Shown here piece after piece: positions 44,996 to 56,294 of a stretch of DNA of 64,000 bases. The notes below the pieces were generated by a model. That model saw only the letters and a program-made list of their open reading frames with translations, was not told the DNA's origin and searched no databases. The position numbers were made by a program, and so were the translations under genes. The stretch lies in NCBI GenBank assembly GCA_026008535.1, contig BRKX01000015.1, positions 20,109,501 through 20,173,500 on the forward strand, in the 5' to 3' direction. The stretch comes from Perilla frutescens. Its lineage: Eukaryota; Streptophyta; Magnoliopsida; Lamiales; Lamiaceae. Every line of letters starts with the position of its first letter. Within the stretch, counting starts at the first letter, position 1.

Positions 44996-45429
44996 GGCAA
45001 AAATTTACATGCACTAGATGTATATAAACTTATATCAGACGTTCAACGTGTTTGACCGGATCAAATGCGGGTCAACGCGCGTTGATCCGGTCAACCCGAA
45101 AAAAGAAAAATGGTAAAATAGGTGATATTTTTTAAGTATACTGATGATACTTTTTAAATTTTGAGTAATATTTTTAAGTATTACGGTTGATACTGATTTT
45201 GATGGGTTTTTTTTATTTATTTATTTTGAGCGATATTTTTTAAGAATACAAGTGATATATATTTTTGGTCTTTTTAGTGATACTTTTTAGTGTTATAATT
45301 GATACTGATTTTGAAACATTTTTTTTTAGTTGATCGGGTCAACACGCGTTTTCTGACGTTGACCGATCAACGCGTTGACCCGATCAATACGTATGACGGT
45401 CCATCTAATGCACACAAGTGCTTCTCACA
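44996..45429. mobile_element. possible MITE (434 bp)
   Basis: Flanked by ATAATTTTT on both sides (44987-44995 and 45430-45438). Ends share a TGCACTAGATG / TGCATTAGATG block in inverted orientation, and internal inverted GGTCAAC/GTTGACC segments occur (about 45047-45100 and 45330-45395). The AT-rich duplication is weak evidence. Confidence 0.45.
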
Positions 45430-45839
45430 ATAATTTTTTTATAAATGTTTATGCAGTCGTTATTTATAAGAGTGCTCTGACTAACTAAACTCAAAGCATG
45501 TCCATTTGTATATTATAAGATATTAAGATATTCCTAGCTGCTAAGCGGTCGATTAGGCGGGTGCTAGCCCGTCTAGATCCATTTAGTTTTCCTTATTTCT
45601 TAAAGAATATTTATAAGGGTTTTTTTATATTAAATTTGATTGTTTTACTTGGGTTTTGGTAATATTAATTCCAAAATATTATGTAAAAACTGAAAGATAC
45701 AGAAAAAAAAAATGATAAATTGACGTGAGCTAGAACAATATTTAATTAAAGAACGTTGTTGCTAAGTGGCACTGGGCACTAGTTAAGCATCGGGCGGCTA
45801 GTCAATTTTAGAATACTCATTTAATTGATTATGTATAAG

Positions 45840-46222
45840 TAGAGGTGGCAATTCGGGCGGTCGGGTCCGAAAATTCGGGCTTTTTGCAAAATTCGAGCCA
45901 TTTTTTGTGAGGCCCGGTCCGGCCAGAAATTACTCGGGTTTATTTTAAGCGGTCCGGGCCGGCCCGAAAAGGTGGTCTGGGCCGGGCCGATTGCGGGCTT
46001 AATGTAATTTTTCTTGTTTTGGGCCAAAAGTTCGGCCCGTTCAGGCTTCTCTCATTTTCGAGCCGGACTAGGCCGGGCCAAAATTATTTCGGGCCAATTT
46101 TTTTAATACCCGACCTGACCTGAAAATAGTTCGGGCCTAATTTTTTTAGCCCGACCTGACCCGACCCGAAAAGGGCCAGACCGGGCTGGCCCCGTCGGGC
46201 CGGGCCAAAATTGCCAGCCCTA
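45840..46222. mobile_element. hAT-type MITE (383 bp), GGCCCGG-rich
   Basis: Flanked by an 8-bp duplication TGTATAAG (45832-45839 and 46223-46230). Ends TAGAGGTGGCAATT (left) and TAGGGCTGGCAATT (right, reverse complement). The interior is rich in CGGGCC/GGCCCG words. The TAGRGNTGGCAA end is common among plant hAT MITEs. Confidence 0.85.
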
Positions 46223-47595
46223 TGTATAAGTAATGTTATTGATTTTTTTTTTGTGGGGTATATTTTTAAAGGTTTAAATCTTCTATTAGGAAGTTATTGA
46301 TATGATAGAATGAAATTAGGTATGAATGAAATGAATTTAGGAATTGAATGAGGATTTGAATGAAATGACGATTCTTATGATTGATATGTCTACGGAATGA
46401 ATAACGGAATGAAATATTAATTTTGTTTATCTTATATAATGAATATTTTATGTACTTTCAAATTTTCTTGTAATTGACAAGCGTACGTAGTAGCTAATAA
46501 ATATCAACACATGCCTTAATTTATTTTTTTATATATCTAAACGTCATTTTTCTTTTTTAGTATGTAATTTTTTCTAATTTTTTTAGCAAGTTATAATTTA
46601 TTTATTTTTTTAAAAAGAATTACTCTAAAATATTTAATTAATCTATATATAGTAATTTGTACAAGTTAATAAAAATATTTTTACTTCATACAAAAATAAA
46701 TTAACATTTCAATTTTTCATTTTAATATGTTAAAATATATCAAATACATAAATATTTTATATTGTATTGTAACATATTTTTATGTTATATTTATTTCGGC
46801 ACCGCTTTCATTTTTCTTCAACAAAATTATAAAAGCTATCAAAATTTAATTTTAACATATTTTTTTAAATTATTTTTGAAAATAAATAATATAAAAATAA
46901 TTACAAAATAATAATAAAAAATTATTTAATTTGATTTCAATTTATTTTTTTAAATATGATAAAATAATATTATAAGAAATGACTATGTATAAATATATTA
47001 TATATTAATATTTTTAATCATTAGGAATAGCTAAACCCATGAGGTGGGTGGATTGACTATTCCTCTTCTTTTAGGAATAGGGATTCCATCGGGAATGATG
47101 ATTCCTGATTTTAAACCATATCAATTATCGAGATGAGAATAAAGATAAGAATAATCATTTTATTTCATTGCATTCCACCATACCAATCACGTTCGTATAA
47201 ATAGAAAATAGGAATGGGTTAGGAAAAAGAAAACTATGCACAGCCTCGCGAGATTTATTATAAAATATTAACCAAACAACTAAAAACAAACGTTAAAAAG
47301 ATGAAGATTCCGTGTTGTATGAGGATATGAAAAATGTAGATAAGATGCTTGTTAGAATACTATAGTATAATTTTCAAAATTATATCTCGAATGGCTGATG
47401 ATATTTTGACTTGCTGTAGAAAGAGTTTAATCCCATAAAAATACCGTAATTGGAATCTTTCATGTGATAACATTGGACAAAACGTATGAAATAATTAAAT
47501 ATGAGGATAGTTCGATGTATGTGGTAGATACATGCAAAAATTATTTATAAAATTATTGAGGTGGATACGGTAGATACCTGCATACATAATTAATT
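46223..47595. other. intergenic, very AT-rich
   Basis: No gene seen. Weak inverted similarity between about 46295 (ATTGATATGATAGAATGAAAT) and the reverse complement of about 47190 (ATTGGTATGGTGGAATGCAAT) may mark an old TIR element of about 900 bp. No target duplication found. Confidence 0.4.
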
Positions 47596-48019
47596 GGCCA
47601 AATATATCAAAATATCCTAAAATATCGACTTTGTTTCTAAAATATCTCATATTTAAGATAATAATTTACAATAAAAAAGTATGAATATATTAATTTGTTG
47701 TGTAAAAATTTCCGCAATACATTTGTATACTTTATTACATGCTAATTGCAAACTAGACAAGTGGCATGGAAATACAACAATTAAATAAAAAAAAAAGTAT
47801 TTTAGCATTATAATAAAAAAGCGCCAACATTTGATTTTCATAATAATTGAAATTTTTTGCCAACATATATCTGACAACAAAATAGACCGGTCATTTTTAA
47901 TTTTTTACATAACAAATTTATAGTTCAAATACTTTTTTGTAGATCGTTATTCATCAACAATATCTATATGTGACATTTTTTAAACAAAGTCAATAATCTG
48001 GGATATTTTGATTTTGTCC
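47596..48019. mobile_element. MITE with ~60-bp inverted ends (about 424 bp)
   Basis: Left CAAAATATCCTAAAATATCG then ACTTTGTTT; right in reverse complement CAAAATATCCCAGATTATTG then ACTTTGTTT, followed by AAAATATCTCATAT / AAAATGTCACATAT. No clear target duplication. Confidence 0.55.
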
Positions 48020-48580
48020 TCCAATCTTTGATGTTTTTTATACTCTTGCCATTTTTATTTCGTATGCAGGAAAGCACACCAAACTATACTAAACTTTCTG
48101 ATTTCTAATATTTTTATTTTTATTCCAGCCATTTTTATCACTGGAAATCAATATTGAGAAATACTCAATTTCCTCATTTTAACAGGAAAAATGACTAGCA
48201 AAAAGTTTTTGTAATTTGTAAAGTTTCAAAAAGATTTGTGTGTATTTTATAAAAATCGAATACAAAATGTAAAACCGATAATTTTTTTTGGATAGAAGTA
48301 TATTATTTCCTAAAATGTAATTCTATGAGCAAATCCCACGTCCAAAAAAGATCTCCTACAACCGGAAAAGACGGCTTAACTTACTAAAAAAAAAAAAACC
48401 CCCCTTAAGAATTTGCAGTCATCAGCTTCCAGATCTTTCCACGAGCTTCTAGTCGTCACTCACCAGCTGCTCGATAAAAATCCCCACTCGCAAATCCGCC
48501 CCTCCATCAATTCCTCCCTCAAATTCTTAGATTCTCTCAAACCTATCACTTTTTTGCTCCGCCGCAAATTCTCGACGCAA
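48020..48580. other. intergenic and 5' leader of the RING-H2 gene
   Basis: AT-rich up to about 48330. From 48413 the frame of the RING-H2 gene is open upstream of its first ATG, but begins with TTG, so I treat it as 5' UTR. Confidence 0.5.
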
Positions 48581-49201
48581 ATGTCATCGGAAACTAGTTT
48601 TCCCGATCAATCCTCAGCAGGAACCGAAAGAAACTCGAGCAGCAGAGGCATCCCGTTCATCCTCCCCTTCATCTTCGGCATAAGCACGCCTCAGGAAACT
48701 CAAGATGAACCCAGCGAGTCGCGCGAGCGAGTCATCTTCATCAACGCGCTCACTCAAACCATGGTTGTCGTGGAAAGCAGCGGGGAATCGCCCGGATTAA
48801 ACTCCCTGTTTGATGATTTTTTACATCAAAAAAGAGGCCGGCGGCCTGCGTCGAGAGCGTCGATCGACGCCATGCCTAGTGTGGAAGTCGTGAGCGGCGA
48901 GAATTCCGACGAACAATGCGCTGTCTGTCTGGAGGGATGGGAGGCAGGCGAATCGGCCAAGGAAATGCCGTGCAAACATAGGTTTCACGGTGATTGTATA
49001 GAGAGGTGGTTGAATATCAGTGGTTGTTGCCCTGTTTGTAGGTATCAAATGCCGGAGGAGGAGAAAAATCGGGATGAGAGAGAAAGGGGGAGAGGGATTT
49101 TTTGGTTAAGCTTTGGTTTTGGTGGTGGCCCCACAATTAGTTGGGATGAAAATCGTGACACTTATCAATCTTCACAAAATCATCGACAAACAGAGGATTA
49201 G
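48581..49201 (+). CDS. RING-H2 E3 ubiquitin ligase (206 aa, MPSR1-like)
   Basis: The first ATG in the open frame is at 48581 (MSSETSFPDQ). The frame stays open 56 codons further upstream without an ATG, so 48581 is the likely start. Residues 113-153 form a perfect RING-H2 finger: Cys113, Cys116, Cys131, His133, His136, Cys139, Cys150, Cys153 with C-X2-C-X14-C-X-H-X2-H-X2-C-X10-C-X2-C spacing. Before it are a hydrophobic GIPFILPFIFGI patch (residues 23-34) and a basic linker. After it are an acidic/Arg-rich stretch and a Gly-rich FWLSFGFGGG. Length and layout resemble MPSR1-type cytosolic quality-control ligases; that link is inference. The role is E2-dependent ubiquitin transfer. No intron, and no defect seen. 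Confidence 0.9.
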   Translation: MSSETSFPDQSSAGTERNSSSRGIPFILPFIFGISTPQETQDEPSESRERVIFINALTQTMVVVESSGESPGLNSLFDDFLHQKRGRRPASRASIDAMPSVEVVSGENSDEQCAVCLEGWEAGESAKEMPCKHRFHGDCIERWLNISGCCPVCRYQMPEEEKNRDERERGRGIFWLSFGFGGGPTISWDENRDTYQSSQNHRQTED

Positions 49202-49589
49202 AAGATATATATTGTTTTATTTTCGAAATTGTTCAAATTTTTTGTCCCCTTTTCTTTTGGTTTGCCACCCTATTAGATGTATAAGGCCAATTTAATGGAA
49301 GATAACTCTCCATTTTTCATTGTACGCATACGTTGTTTCTCAAGCAAAATTTTGTGGATTGATATCAAGTGCAAAAGCCAAAAGGTGGGTAAAGAATTAA
49401 TGTTTAGGGTTAATTATAAACTCTTTCATACATTGCAAACACTCCCATAGAGACGGCCGGACTCTTCCTGTTTTAGGAAAAAAAATTACACCTGAAAAAA
49501 TATGATTCATTACAGTAAAAACGTATTATATCTAAATTAAGGTTAATATAACTAAATCAAGATTTATTTTTCCTAATTAGGTTTATACT
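49202..49589. other. 3' UTR and intergenic of the RING-H2 gene
   Basis: AT-rich. No canonical AATAAA is clearly placed. Confidence 0.45.
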
Positions 49590-50595
49590 TGTTTCGAAAA
49601 AATTAATTATTGAGTGTAGTGCACGAGCACATATATTAGTCTTGGAAAAGTGCACTATGCAAGTCACTATATATATTTATATATATTAGCATCAAAAGAA
49701 TGCATTGTGCAAGTTGTCACGTTAAAAAAATTATATTAATTCACTTTAATTTTTGGGTTCACTAATTCTATTTTAAACTATATATTTATTTCAAAAAATT
49801 TAATTGTCGAGCGCAATGCATGAGCCCATTCTACGAATTAAAAAAATTAAATTAATTCACTTTAATTTTAGAGTATACATGTAGATGCCTCATTTCTGTA
49901 TAGGCCCAAAGACCAAGCCCATGATCATTCGAGGTCAAGAGATCAAGGGATCGGTAACAGAGGTTAAGGGGGTCGGAGGCTTAAGAAAGAAACCGAGGCC
50001 AAACAGACTTTCAAAATAAATGACCAGGTCAAAGATCCGTTGAAGATAAGGGAGACTCCGTCAAAATCCTAAAAGGGATAAGAAAGATTCCCCGAAAATC
50101 GGGATTAAGTTGAGGATCCCTATATAATATCATATGATGAAGAAGAGGCATACGCACGCACGTACACTCGAACAACACATACGCATGATCAAGCAACGTA
50201 TTACAATCACTTTGCAATTACGGAATTCAACTCTGAAAGATCATTTTTATTGCTTTATTCAATTCTTTATTTTTCCTAGTTTCGATTCTAAGTTGAGCGT
50301 CGGAGTCCGTTCGATCGTCAACCCCCTGACAATTCTTCAGCTTTACGTGTTTCTTTATCTTGTAGGTTGTCAGAGCCCGAACTCGATGTATGATTAACCG
50401 TAGAGTTTTTGATCTCTACAATACATATATTTAAAAAAATTATTTTAATTTATATATTTATTGCAAAAATAATAATTATCGAACATAATGTACGAGTCCA
50501 TGCATTAATCGGGCAAGTGCACTGCACGAGCCGTTGGATAGAAAAAAGTAATTCACTATGATTTTATGTTCACTAATTTCATTTTATGTTATAGG
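49590..50595. repeat. degenerate AT-rich tandem repeat split by a solo LTR
   Basis: Units containing AATTATTGAGTGTAGTGCACGAG-like and AATTCACTTTAATTTT-like blocks recur at about 49600, 49790 and, beyond the solo LTR, 50455. The LTR therefore inserted into an existing array. Confidence 0.6.
49880..50420 (+). mobile_element. solo LTR (541 bp)
   Basis: Flanked by a perfect duplication ATACA (49875-49879 and 50421-50425). Ends TGTAGATGCC and GATCTCTACA (TGTAGA...TCTACA). A TATA-like CTATATAATA at about 50120 could be its promoter. No primer site or internal region. The element family is not identified; the ends resemble gypsy LTRs. Confidence 0.85.
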
Positions 50596-51073
50596 TTTTT
50601 TTGGTGAAAAAGTACAAAAAAAAATGCTAAAAATTGTGAAAAAATAAAAAAAAAATGAAAAAACAATATAGTTTCAATGCGTGCACGACACTCTCGGGAA
50701 ATATGGCCTTTTTTTAATCCCATGGGCTTGGTCCCAGTCTGATTGGCGAGGACGGGTGCATCCAAGTACTCATATTTATAGGAAAAAAAATGAGAAATTC
50801 TAAACACAGCTCCCGTTTTTCTTTTTACAGCCACCATTAATAGAAAATAAAAAATATTAATATGATAAGACAATTTTATCCCTTAACCCCCAATAATTAA
50901 AAACCTATCATAGCCCCTTATAAATCATAGCCCTCACTCATATTTTATAATTAAGCGAGATTATTATAGCCTTTTTCTACGAGATTATAAAATTCCCTCT
51001 TTTGTAGGAGAGAACGAGAGACAACAACGTCATATTGGAAGTTGCAACATACTATTATCAGTGGAGCTATTAT

Positions 51074-53079
51074 CCAATGAATTGAATATTATTACCCACG
51101 AAAAATAAAACGAAAAAAAACAACCAAAATTAAAGTACCAAAATTAAAACAACCGAACAATCATAAAACAAATGATCAAATGTCTCCTTCTCCTCACGAC
51201 ATATGATACAAAATAATGGACCAATTGATCCCAGTCGTCGAACCTTTTCCATCGTGGGTAATCTGCCTAAAATGGCTCTCAAACATGTAATGGAATGACG
51301 GACTGGGATGGCACGGTGCCATAACCAGTTCCCCCACGCCACTGCAGCAAAATACGATATGTTACATAACTTAGCCACCTTCGTGGTCACCACCCCATGA
51401 ACCGATCTTTTCCAAACTCTCTCATCCTCTCTCTAAGTAATTGGCGTTTGTAAAATATCCCAAACAACCTCCGGGAATGAGAGAATAAATTCTGCCATGA
51501 AGAACCAGATTCCATCACGAAGGAAATCCACTACCTTATCCTGCAAAGAAGCATGAACAGCAACTGGAATCTGTAATTTATCAACAAGCCTATACCCCAA
51601 CCAGTTATCTAACCAAAAAAGAATTCCTTTTCCGTTTCCTAAAATCAGATGCGAACCCTCTACCAAATTAGCCATCTCACCTCTAATATGATGCCATATC
51701 GATGACCCCGATTTTTTCTTGATAACATGACAAGAATGATTTAAGTATCGACGTCTGAACAAAGCATAAACCTCAGCCGAATTAGTTAGACCTTTCAAGC
51801 CATTCTCATAACCAAACTCTTGCTCAGATGTATTAAAGATGTTACCCCAAGACCACCATCCTGTTTAAGAGCACAAACACGTTCCCATGCAACGGCGGAA
51901 CGAGATGAAACATAAATATCCCCAGTCTAAATAAAATTCCGACATGCTTTCTCAATTGAATTTAACAGCGACACAGGCCACGTATAAATGAGCATTGAAT
52001 CCAGCACAGAGCCAGCAATAACCGAGTTATCAAGACACACTCTCCCTGCAATTGACAAAAGACGACCCTCCCATTTTGAGAACTTTGCTAACACTGAATC
52101 CGCTGCCTCTTGAAACACAACAACTTTTGGAGAATTTTCAAAAATCTTCACCCCGAGGTATTTAAAGGGGATGGAGCCAGTAATAAAACCTAACTCCCTT
52201 GATACCCTAGCTTTCACCGCACGAGATACCTCATTCCTAAAAAAAGAGCGAGACTTCGTAGGATTACAAAACTGACCAGAGTAGTTAGCATATTTCTGAA
52301 GCAGACGAGAAATAAATTTAATATTACCTCCCGCAGCTTTACAAAAAATGATAACATCATCCGCGTAAAGAATATAAGTAGGAAACAACATATCACGACC
52401 ATAACTCATGGGAGCAGTCTCTTTCCTCAACACGGCCAAGGAGAACGATCTACTTAGCACTTCTTCAGCAATCCCAAACAATAAAGGAGATAGCGGATCA
52501 CCTTTCCTAACACCTCGAGAACAACTAAAATAATCATGCGGTGAACCATTAATAAGAATAGAAAGTCTTGCCGATTTAAGAATATGTGAAATTCATAGGC
52601 GAAATGGCAAAGAGAAGCCAAATAAATCCAACACATTCTCCAAGAAATCCCAAATGCAATGTATCAAATGCCTTGCGAATATCCACCTTGAGGGCCAAAT
52701 TATTCGCCCTACCAGTTCTACTCAAGGTGTTAATTCCTTCCGAAGCCAGAAGAATTGCATCATGAATTTGTCGACCCCCCAATGAACCCAAATTGTTGGT
52801 TCGACACAATAGCTATAGCCACATGATTCAATCTATTAGCCAAAAATTTTGCAAGAATTTTATAGAGGAAATTTCCCAAAACAATTGGCCTAAAGTCCTC
52901 CACTCTACTCGCATTACTCTTCTTTGGAATTAAAACCACAAAGTTTGAATTTAAGCCCGCGGGAAAATAACCAAATTTAAAAAATTCCTCCACTGCATTA
53001 TAAATATCCACCACAATGATCTCCTAAGAAGCTTGGAAAAATTTTGCATTAAAACCGTCAGGACTGGCAGCACTATTGA
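51074..53079 (-). mobile_element. LINE (non-LTR) retrotransposon, 5'-truncated
   Basis: Flanked by an 18-bp direct repeat TATCAGTGGAGCTATTAT (51056-51073 and 53080-53097). The minus strand carries the C-terminal half of a LINE RT ORF. 5' truncation at 53079 is typical of target-primed insertion. Oddly, no poly(A) (plus-strand T run) is seen next to the left repeat; the minus-strand 3' end reads ...AATATTCAATTCATTGG. Confidence 0.85.
51130..53014 (-). pseudogene. LINE reverse transcriptase and zinc-binding RT region, broken
   Basis: Blocks in minus-strand order: 53014-52760 with NSNFVVLIPKKSNASRVEDF and FRPIVLGN; 52809-52576 with GGRQIHDAILLASEGI and LKVDIRKAFDTL (catalytic Asp); 52481-51927 with the YADD box (YILYADDVIIF), PFKYLGVKI and WEGRLLSIAGRVCL; 51798-51433, the connecting region; and 51393-51130 with the zf-RVT block (WHRAIPVRHSITCLRAILGR, then CIICREEKETFDHLFYDC). 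Frameshifts separate the blocks. The endonuclease domain is lost. Not functional. Confidence 0.9.
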
Positions 53080-53729
53080 TATCAGTGGAGCTATTATATA
53101 TGAGGAAATTGGCAATAGACATTTCTGCAAATGAAATATTCACACTCTATCTCTATACAATAATAATTATCGAACACTTATTCCACTTTTATTAAACAAC
53201 CAGCTATTGCCTTCTTTACAAAAAAAAGGTTGGTAACAACCTTCTGTATCTTTGAAGCTTCATCCACTATAAAAATAATATCTCTAAATCTTCAACTCCA
53301 GAGAATGGGAAACATCAGAATTGTGCATGTGCTTCAGAAGATTAACCAATAAATTTATTTGTAAATTGCAGAGAAATCATACAACAAAAATAACGTTTCT
53401 GAATGGTGGAATTATACAACAAAACTATGTTTTTGTTATAGCTGTGATGTTGTCTCTTGTTCTCTCTCACACTTTTATTTAATTATTATTTTAGAAAGAT
53501 CGGTTGTGATAATCTCGTAGGAGCGGGGCTATGATAATCTCGTAGAAGCGGGAGCTATGATAATCTTGTTTAATTATAAAATAAGATTGGGGGCTATGAT
53601 AAATTTTTAAATATTAGAGGTTAAGAGATAAAATTGTCTTATCATATTTATGTTTTATATTTTTTTTATTAGTGGGGGTTGTAAAGAGAAAAACGAGGGC
53701 TGTGTTTAGAATTTTTCAAAAAAAAATGA

Positions 53730-54121
53730 TTATATTTTAAGATTAAAGGTTTCTTTTTAAGTTAGTAAAAGTTTTGAGTCAATTTTTTTCCTAGCCACTC
53801 CTACTTTGAAAAAATATCATTTTAGCCACTAAATTTTAAAACTAATTATTATAATCGTTTTGGACCAAAATAACCTTAGCTACAAAACAAAATTCACAAA
53901 AATAAAATGAAGAAATTTTCCTTTTGTCTATTTCTAACAAACATTTCATCAAAAAGTTAGTGTTCAAACCTCAGTCAAAATACAAGCACACACATTCATT
54001 CATACTCAATCTAATTCCTCAATCAAATATCATAAACAAACCTTCAAAATTCCACCAGCTTCATCTTTCACTAATGCGAACTGTAACCAGATTAATCTTT
54101 CACTAACATACAAACTAAAAC
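53730..54121. other. intergenic, AT-rich
   Basis: No gene or repeat recognised. Confidence 0.45.
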
Positions 54122-54659
54122 TGTAACACCCCAATTCTAAAAAATCAAGATGCTAACAAAAGGTTAAAATAAATTTCCTAATTTTATAAAAATTACTTAT
54201 TTAGAGAAAATGTTTATTCAATAAATATTCCCTAATTTTAAAACCAATCAATCACAACTTGAGAAGACTATTCAAACAACCAATCACATGCAAGTTCAAT
54301 TCACGACTAATCAACATTGACAGGATACTATTTTCAAAGTCCCAAAATAGCGGCATAATAAAATAAGGTTTTAAAATACTTTAATATTCCAAAATAGAAA
54401 GCAGAAGCATAACATGATTTTATATTGACCATAGTCAATATTCAACATTCAAAATACATATTATTGACACAGTCCAAAATAAACAAAAACCTTGTGTCCA
54501 CGTCAGCAGCCTCCATCACTTCGTACCTGAAAAATATTTTAGAAATGTGGGCTGAGTGCCAGAAACACTCAGTGGGCATGCTTATCTTGTTCGTGCAAGC
54601 ATATATAAACATTTTTCATCTTATGTGGCCAAATAATTCATCATTCATTTTGAGATCAA
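54122..54659. repeat. possible gypsy LTR fragment
   Basis: Starts TGTAACACCCCAATTCTAAA, as many Tekay/Del-type LTRs do, and contains GTACCTGAAA and an AACACTCAGTGGGC motif of that kind. No second end or partner was found, so this is a tentative label. Confidence 0.35.
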
Positions 54660-54826
54660 CTAGCATTTCCGCCCGTGTAATGCACGGATGAGACACGTAT
54701 AATTAATTTATTTTTATAAAAATATCATACTTCAAATTATTCATCTAATAATATAAAATAATTAATCAAGCCAAATGTTAGTTTCGAATGTTAGGTATTG
54801 GAGTATAACTTTTAAATTTTTGGGAC

Positions 54827-56194
54827 TGATCGGGTCATTTGTACCTATTTATTTTAGGCCAATTTGGTGTGATTTATTATTGTTGATTGCCTTGTAATTA
54901 TGGATTTTTGGAAGAATGTTGTGTTTTGAGTATATTACAGGGAAATAACACAAAGTTGGAGAAATTGGTTTGTTTTTATAAGAAGTACAGCTGAGTGAAG
55001 GAAGAGTTGAAGCTGGAAGTTCGGAAAGCCATGCAGTATGGGCATACTGCAGGAAGGACTGGGCCGAAAATCTGGAAGCTGGGCCTGTGTGCGCGAATTT
55101 GGGCTGGAGCACGAGATTTACTAAAGCCCATGCTCTGGACACGTTTTACAGCTGCTCCACCGCCTCTAAGAGTCCCTTTTTTGCCAATTACCTTGTGGGA
55201 ATAGATTAGGATGTCAATTTCCTTGTTAATACTATTTTAATTAAGGATATTATATATAGATTATGACTTATCTTTATTTAGGGCTGGATATTAACGATAG
55301 ACGCCGCAACGCAGCAACAGAGAGACGGTAGAGCAGATTTTATTTCATCTTTCTCGTTACTTTCATCATGTTCTGCTCGTTATTATTTTGTAGTTCGAAT
55401 TCAATCATGAATTCGAGCTAAACTCATTTTATTCCGGTGAAGATTAACGAAGCCCTGGTGTAATTATACCGTGAGATCTAATTGTTCTTTTCTTATTTTG
55501 ATTAATTGCATGTATCTGTTGTTCTCGGTAATTCGAATCGTTAATTGTTTCGATATTTCTAGATAGGTGCACATATTTAGTAGATCGGAATTAATTAGTA
55601 GCCAATTAAACCGGTCATCCGTAATTGTGGTTTAAGTTTAATTAGTGGTAAAACGGTTCTTCAGAACCAGGGGAACAACAGTCTTAATTCAACGGTCCTG
55701 TGTCAGAGTCTGTTGGTTTTGAATCGGGTTTCTCTAGTTCTTAATGATGTCGGCTCATTAAACCTATAGAGTGTCTCTTACGGTTGTCAGTCGATTAGAG
55801 AAATAATTGGTGAAGTGTCTTCCTGATTATCGAGAAACTAAGGAGAAATTAGGTTGTGTCAGTAAGTGTCTTCGGTGGCTATAACTGGTTTGCATGTGTT
55901 GATTAAAATTATCTTTGCATCAAGGATCAGTTTAGTTAAGCTAGGGTGGAGTTAATTGGAAATCGGAATGCTTTTTATAATATGTTAAACTCGTTTTCTC
56001 TATTTATTTATTATTTTCGTTTAGTTTATTTTACAACCACAAAAATCATTTGGAAAGTTAAGTTCTGCAGATTGAAGGTTTAGAATAATTCTCTCCGGTC
56101 CTTTGGGAGACGATCTCGCTCATCGCTGTATTGTGCAGTAAGGGCATACCGACTGTTGTCGAGAAATTTATTTTTGGTGTAAAACGACGCACCA
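54827..56194 (+). repeat. 5' LTR of the gypsy element
   Basis: TGATCGGGTCATTTG to ACGACGCACCA, 1368 bp. Colinear with 59943-61310; scattered substitutions show the insertion is not young. It contains a perfect 20-bp palindrome (55032-55051). Confidence 0.93.
55032..55051. repeat. palindrome TGCAGTATGGGCATACTGCA (5' LTR)
   Basis: Nine-base arms around a GG centre. The same palindrome lies at 60148-60167 in the 3' LTR. Related copies lie at 56135, 57438, 57573, 57743, 58051, 59353 and 61251. Confidence 0.9.
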
Positions 56195-56199
56195 AATTT

Positions 56200-56217
56200 T
56201 GGCGCCGTTGCTGGGGA
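56200..56217 (+). other. primer binding site (tRNA-Asp type)
   Basis: TGGCGCCGTTGCTGGGGA, 5 bases after the LTR. It resembles the Athila-type site TGGCGCCGTTGCCGGGGA. Confidence 0.85.
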
Positions 56218-56294
56218 TCGGTTTTTAAGCAGTAATTATTCTTATATTTTCGATTTGTATTTTTTTTCTTTATTTTGTTTTGTTTTTATAGTGC

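Larger units (their letters stand above)
50794..53718. mobile_element. long-TIR MITE interrupted by a LINE
   Basis: Left end GAAATTCTAAACACAGCTCC and right end in reverse complement AAATTCTAAACACAGCCCTC align for about 170 bp, through AATATGATAAGACAATTTTA. Flanks AAAAAAAATGA (50783-50793 and 53719-53729) suggest a 9-11-bp duplication, as in Mutator-like elements. Its own length without the LINE is about 900 bp. Terminal sequence is akin to the MITE at 37445-38250. Confidence 0.75.

Noticed and set aside
46287..47190. Possible 900-bp TIR element
   Set aside because: Inverted ends match only over about 21 bp with gaps, and no target duplication is found.
48413..48580. N-terminal extension of the RING-H2 protein (56 codons)
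   Set aside because: The open frame begins with TTG, with no ATG before 48581; the MPSR1-like proteins are about 200 residues, matching the ATG at 48581.
55032..55204. ORF containing MQYGHTAGRTG, repeated near 60111
   Set aside because: It is in the gypsy LTRs; the shared peptide comes from the palindromic motif.
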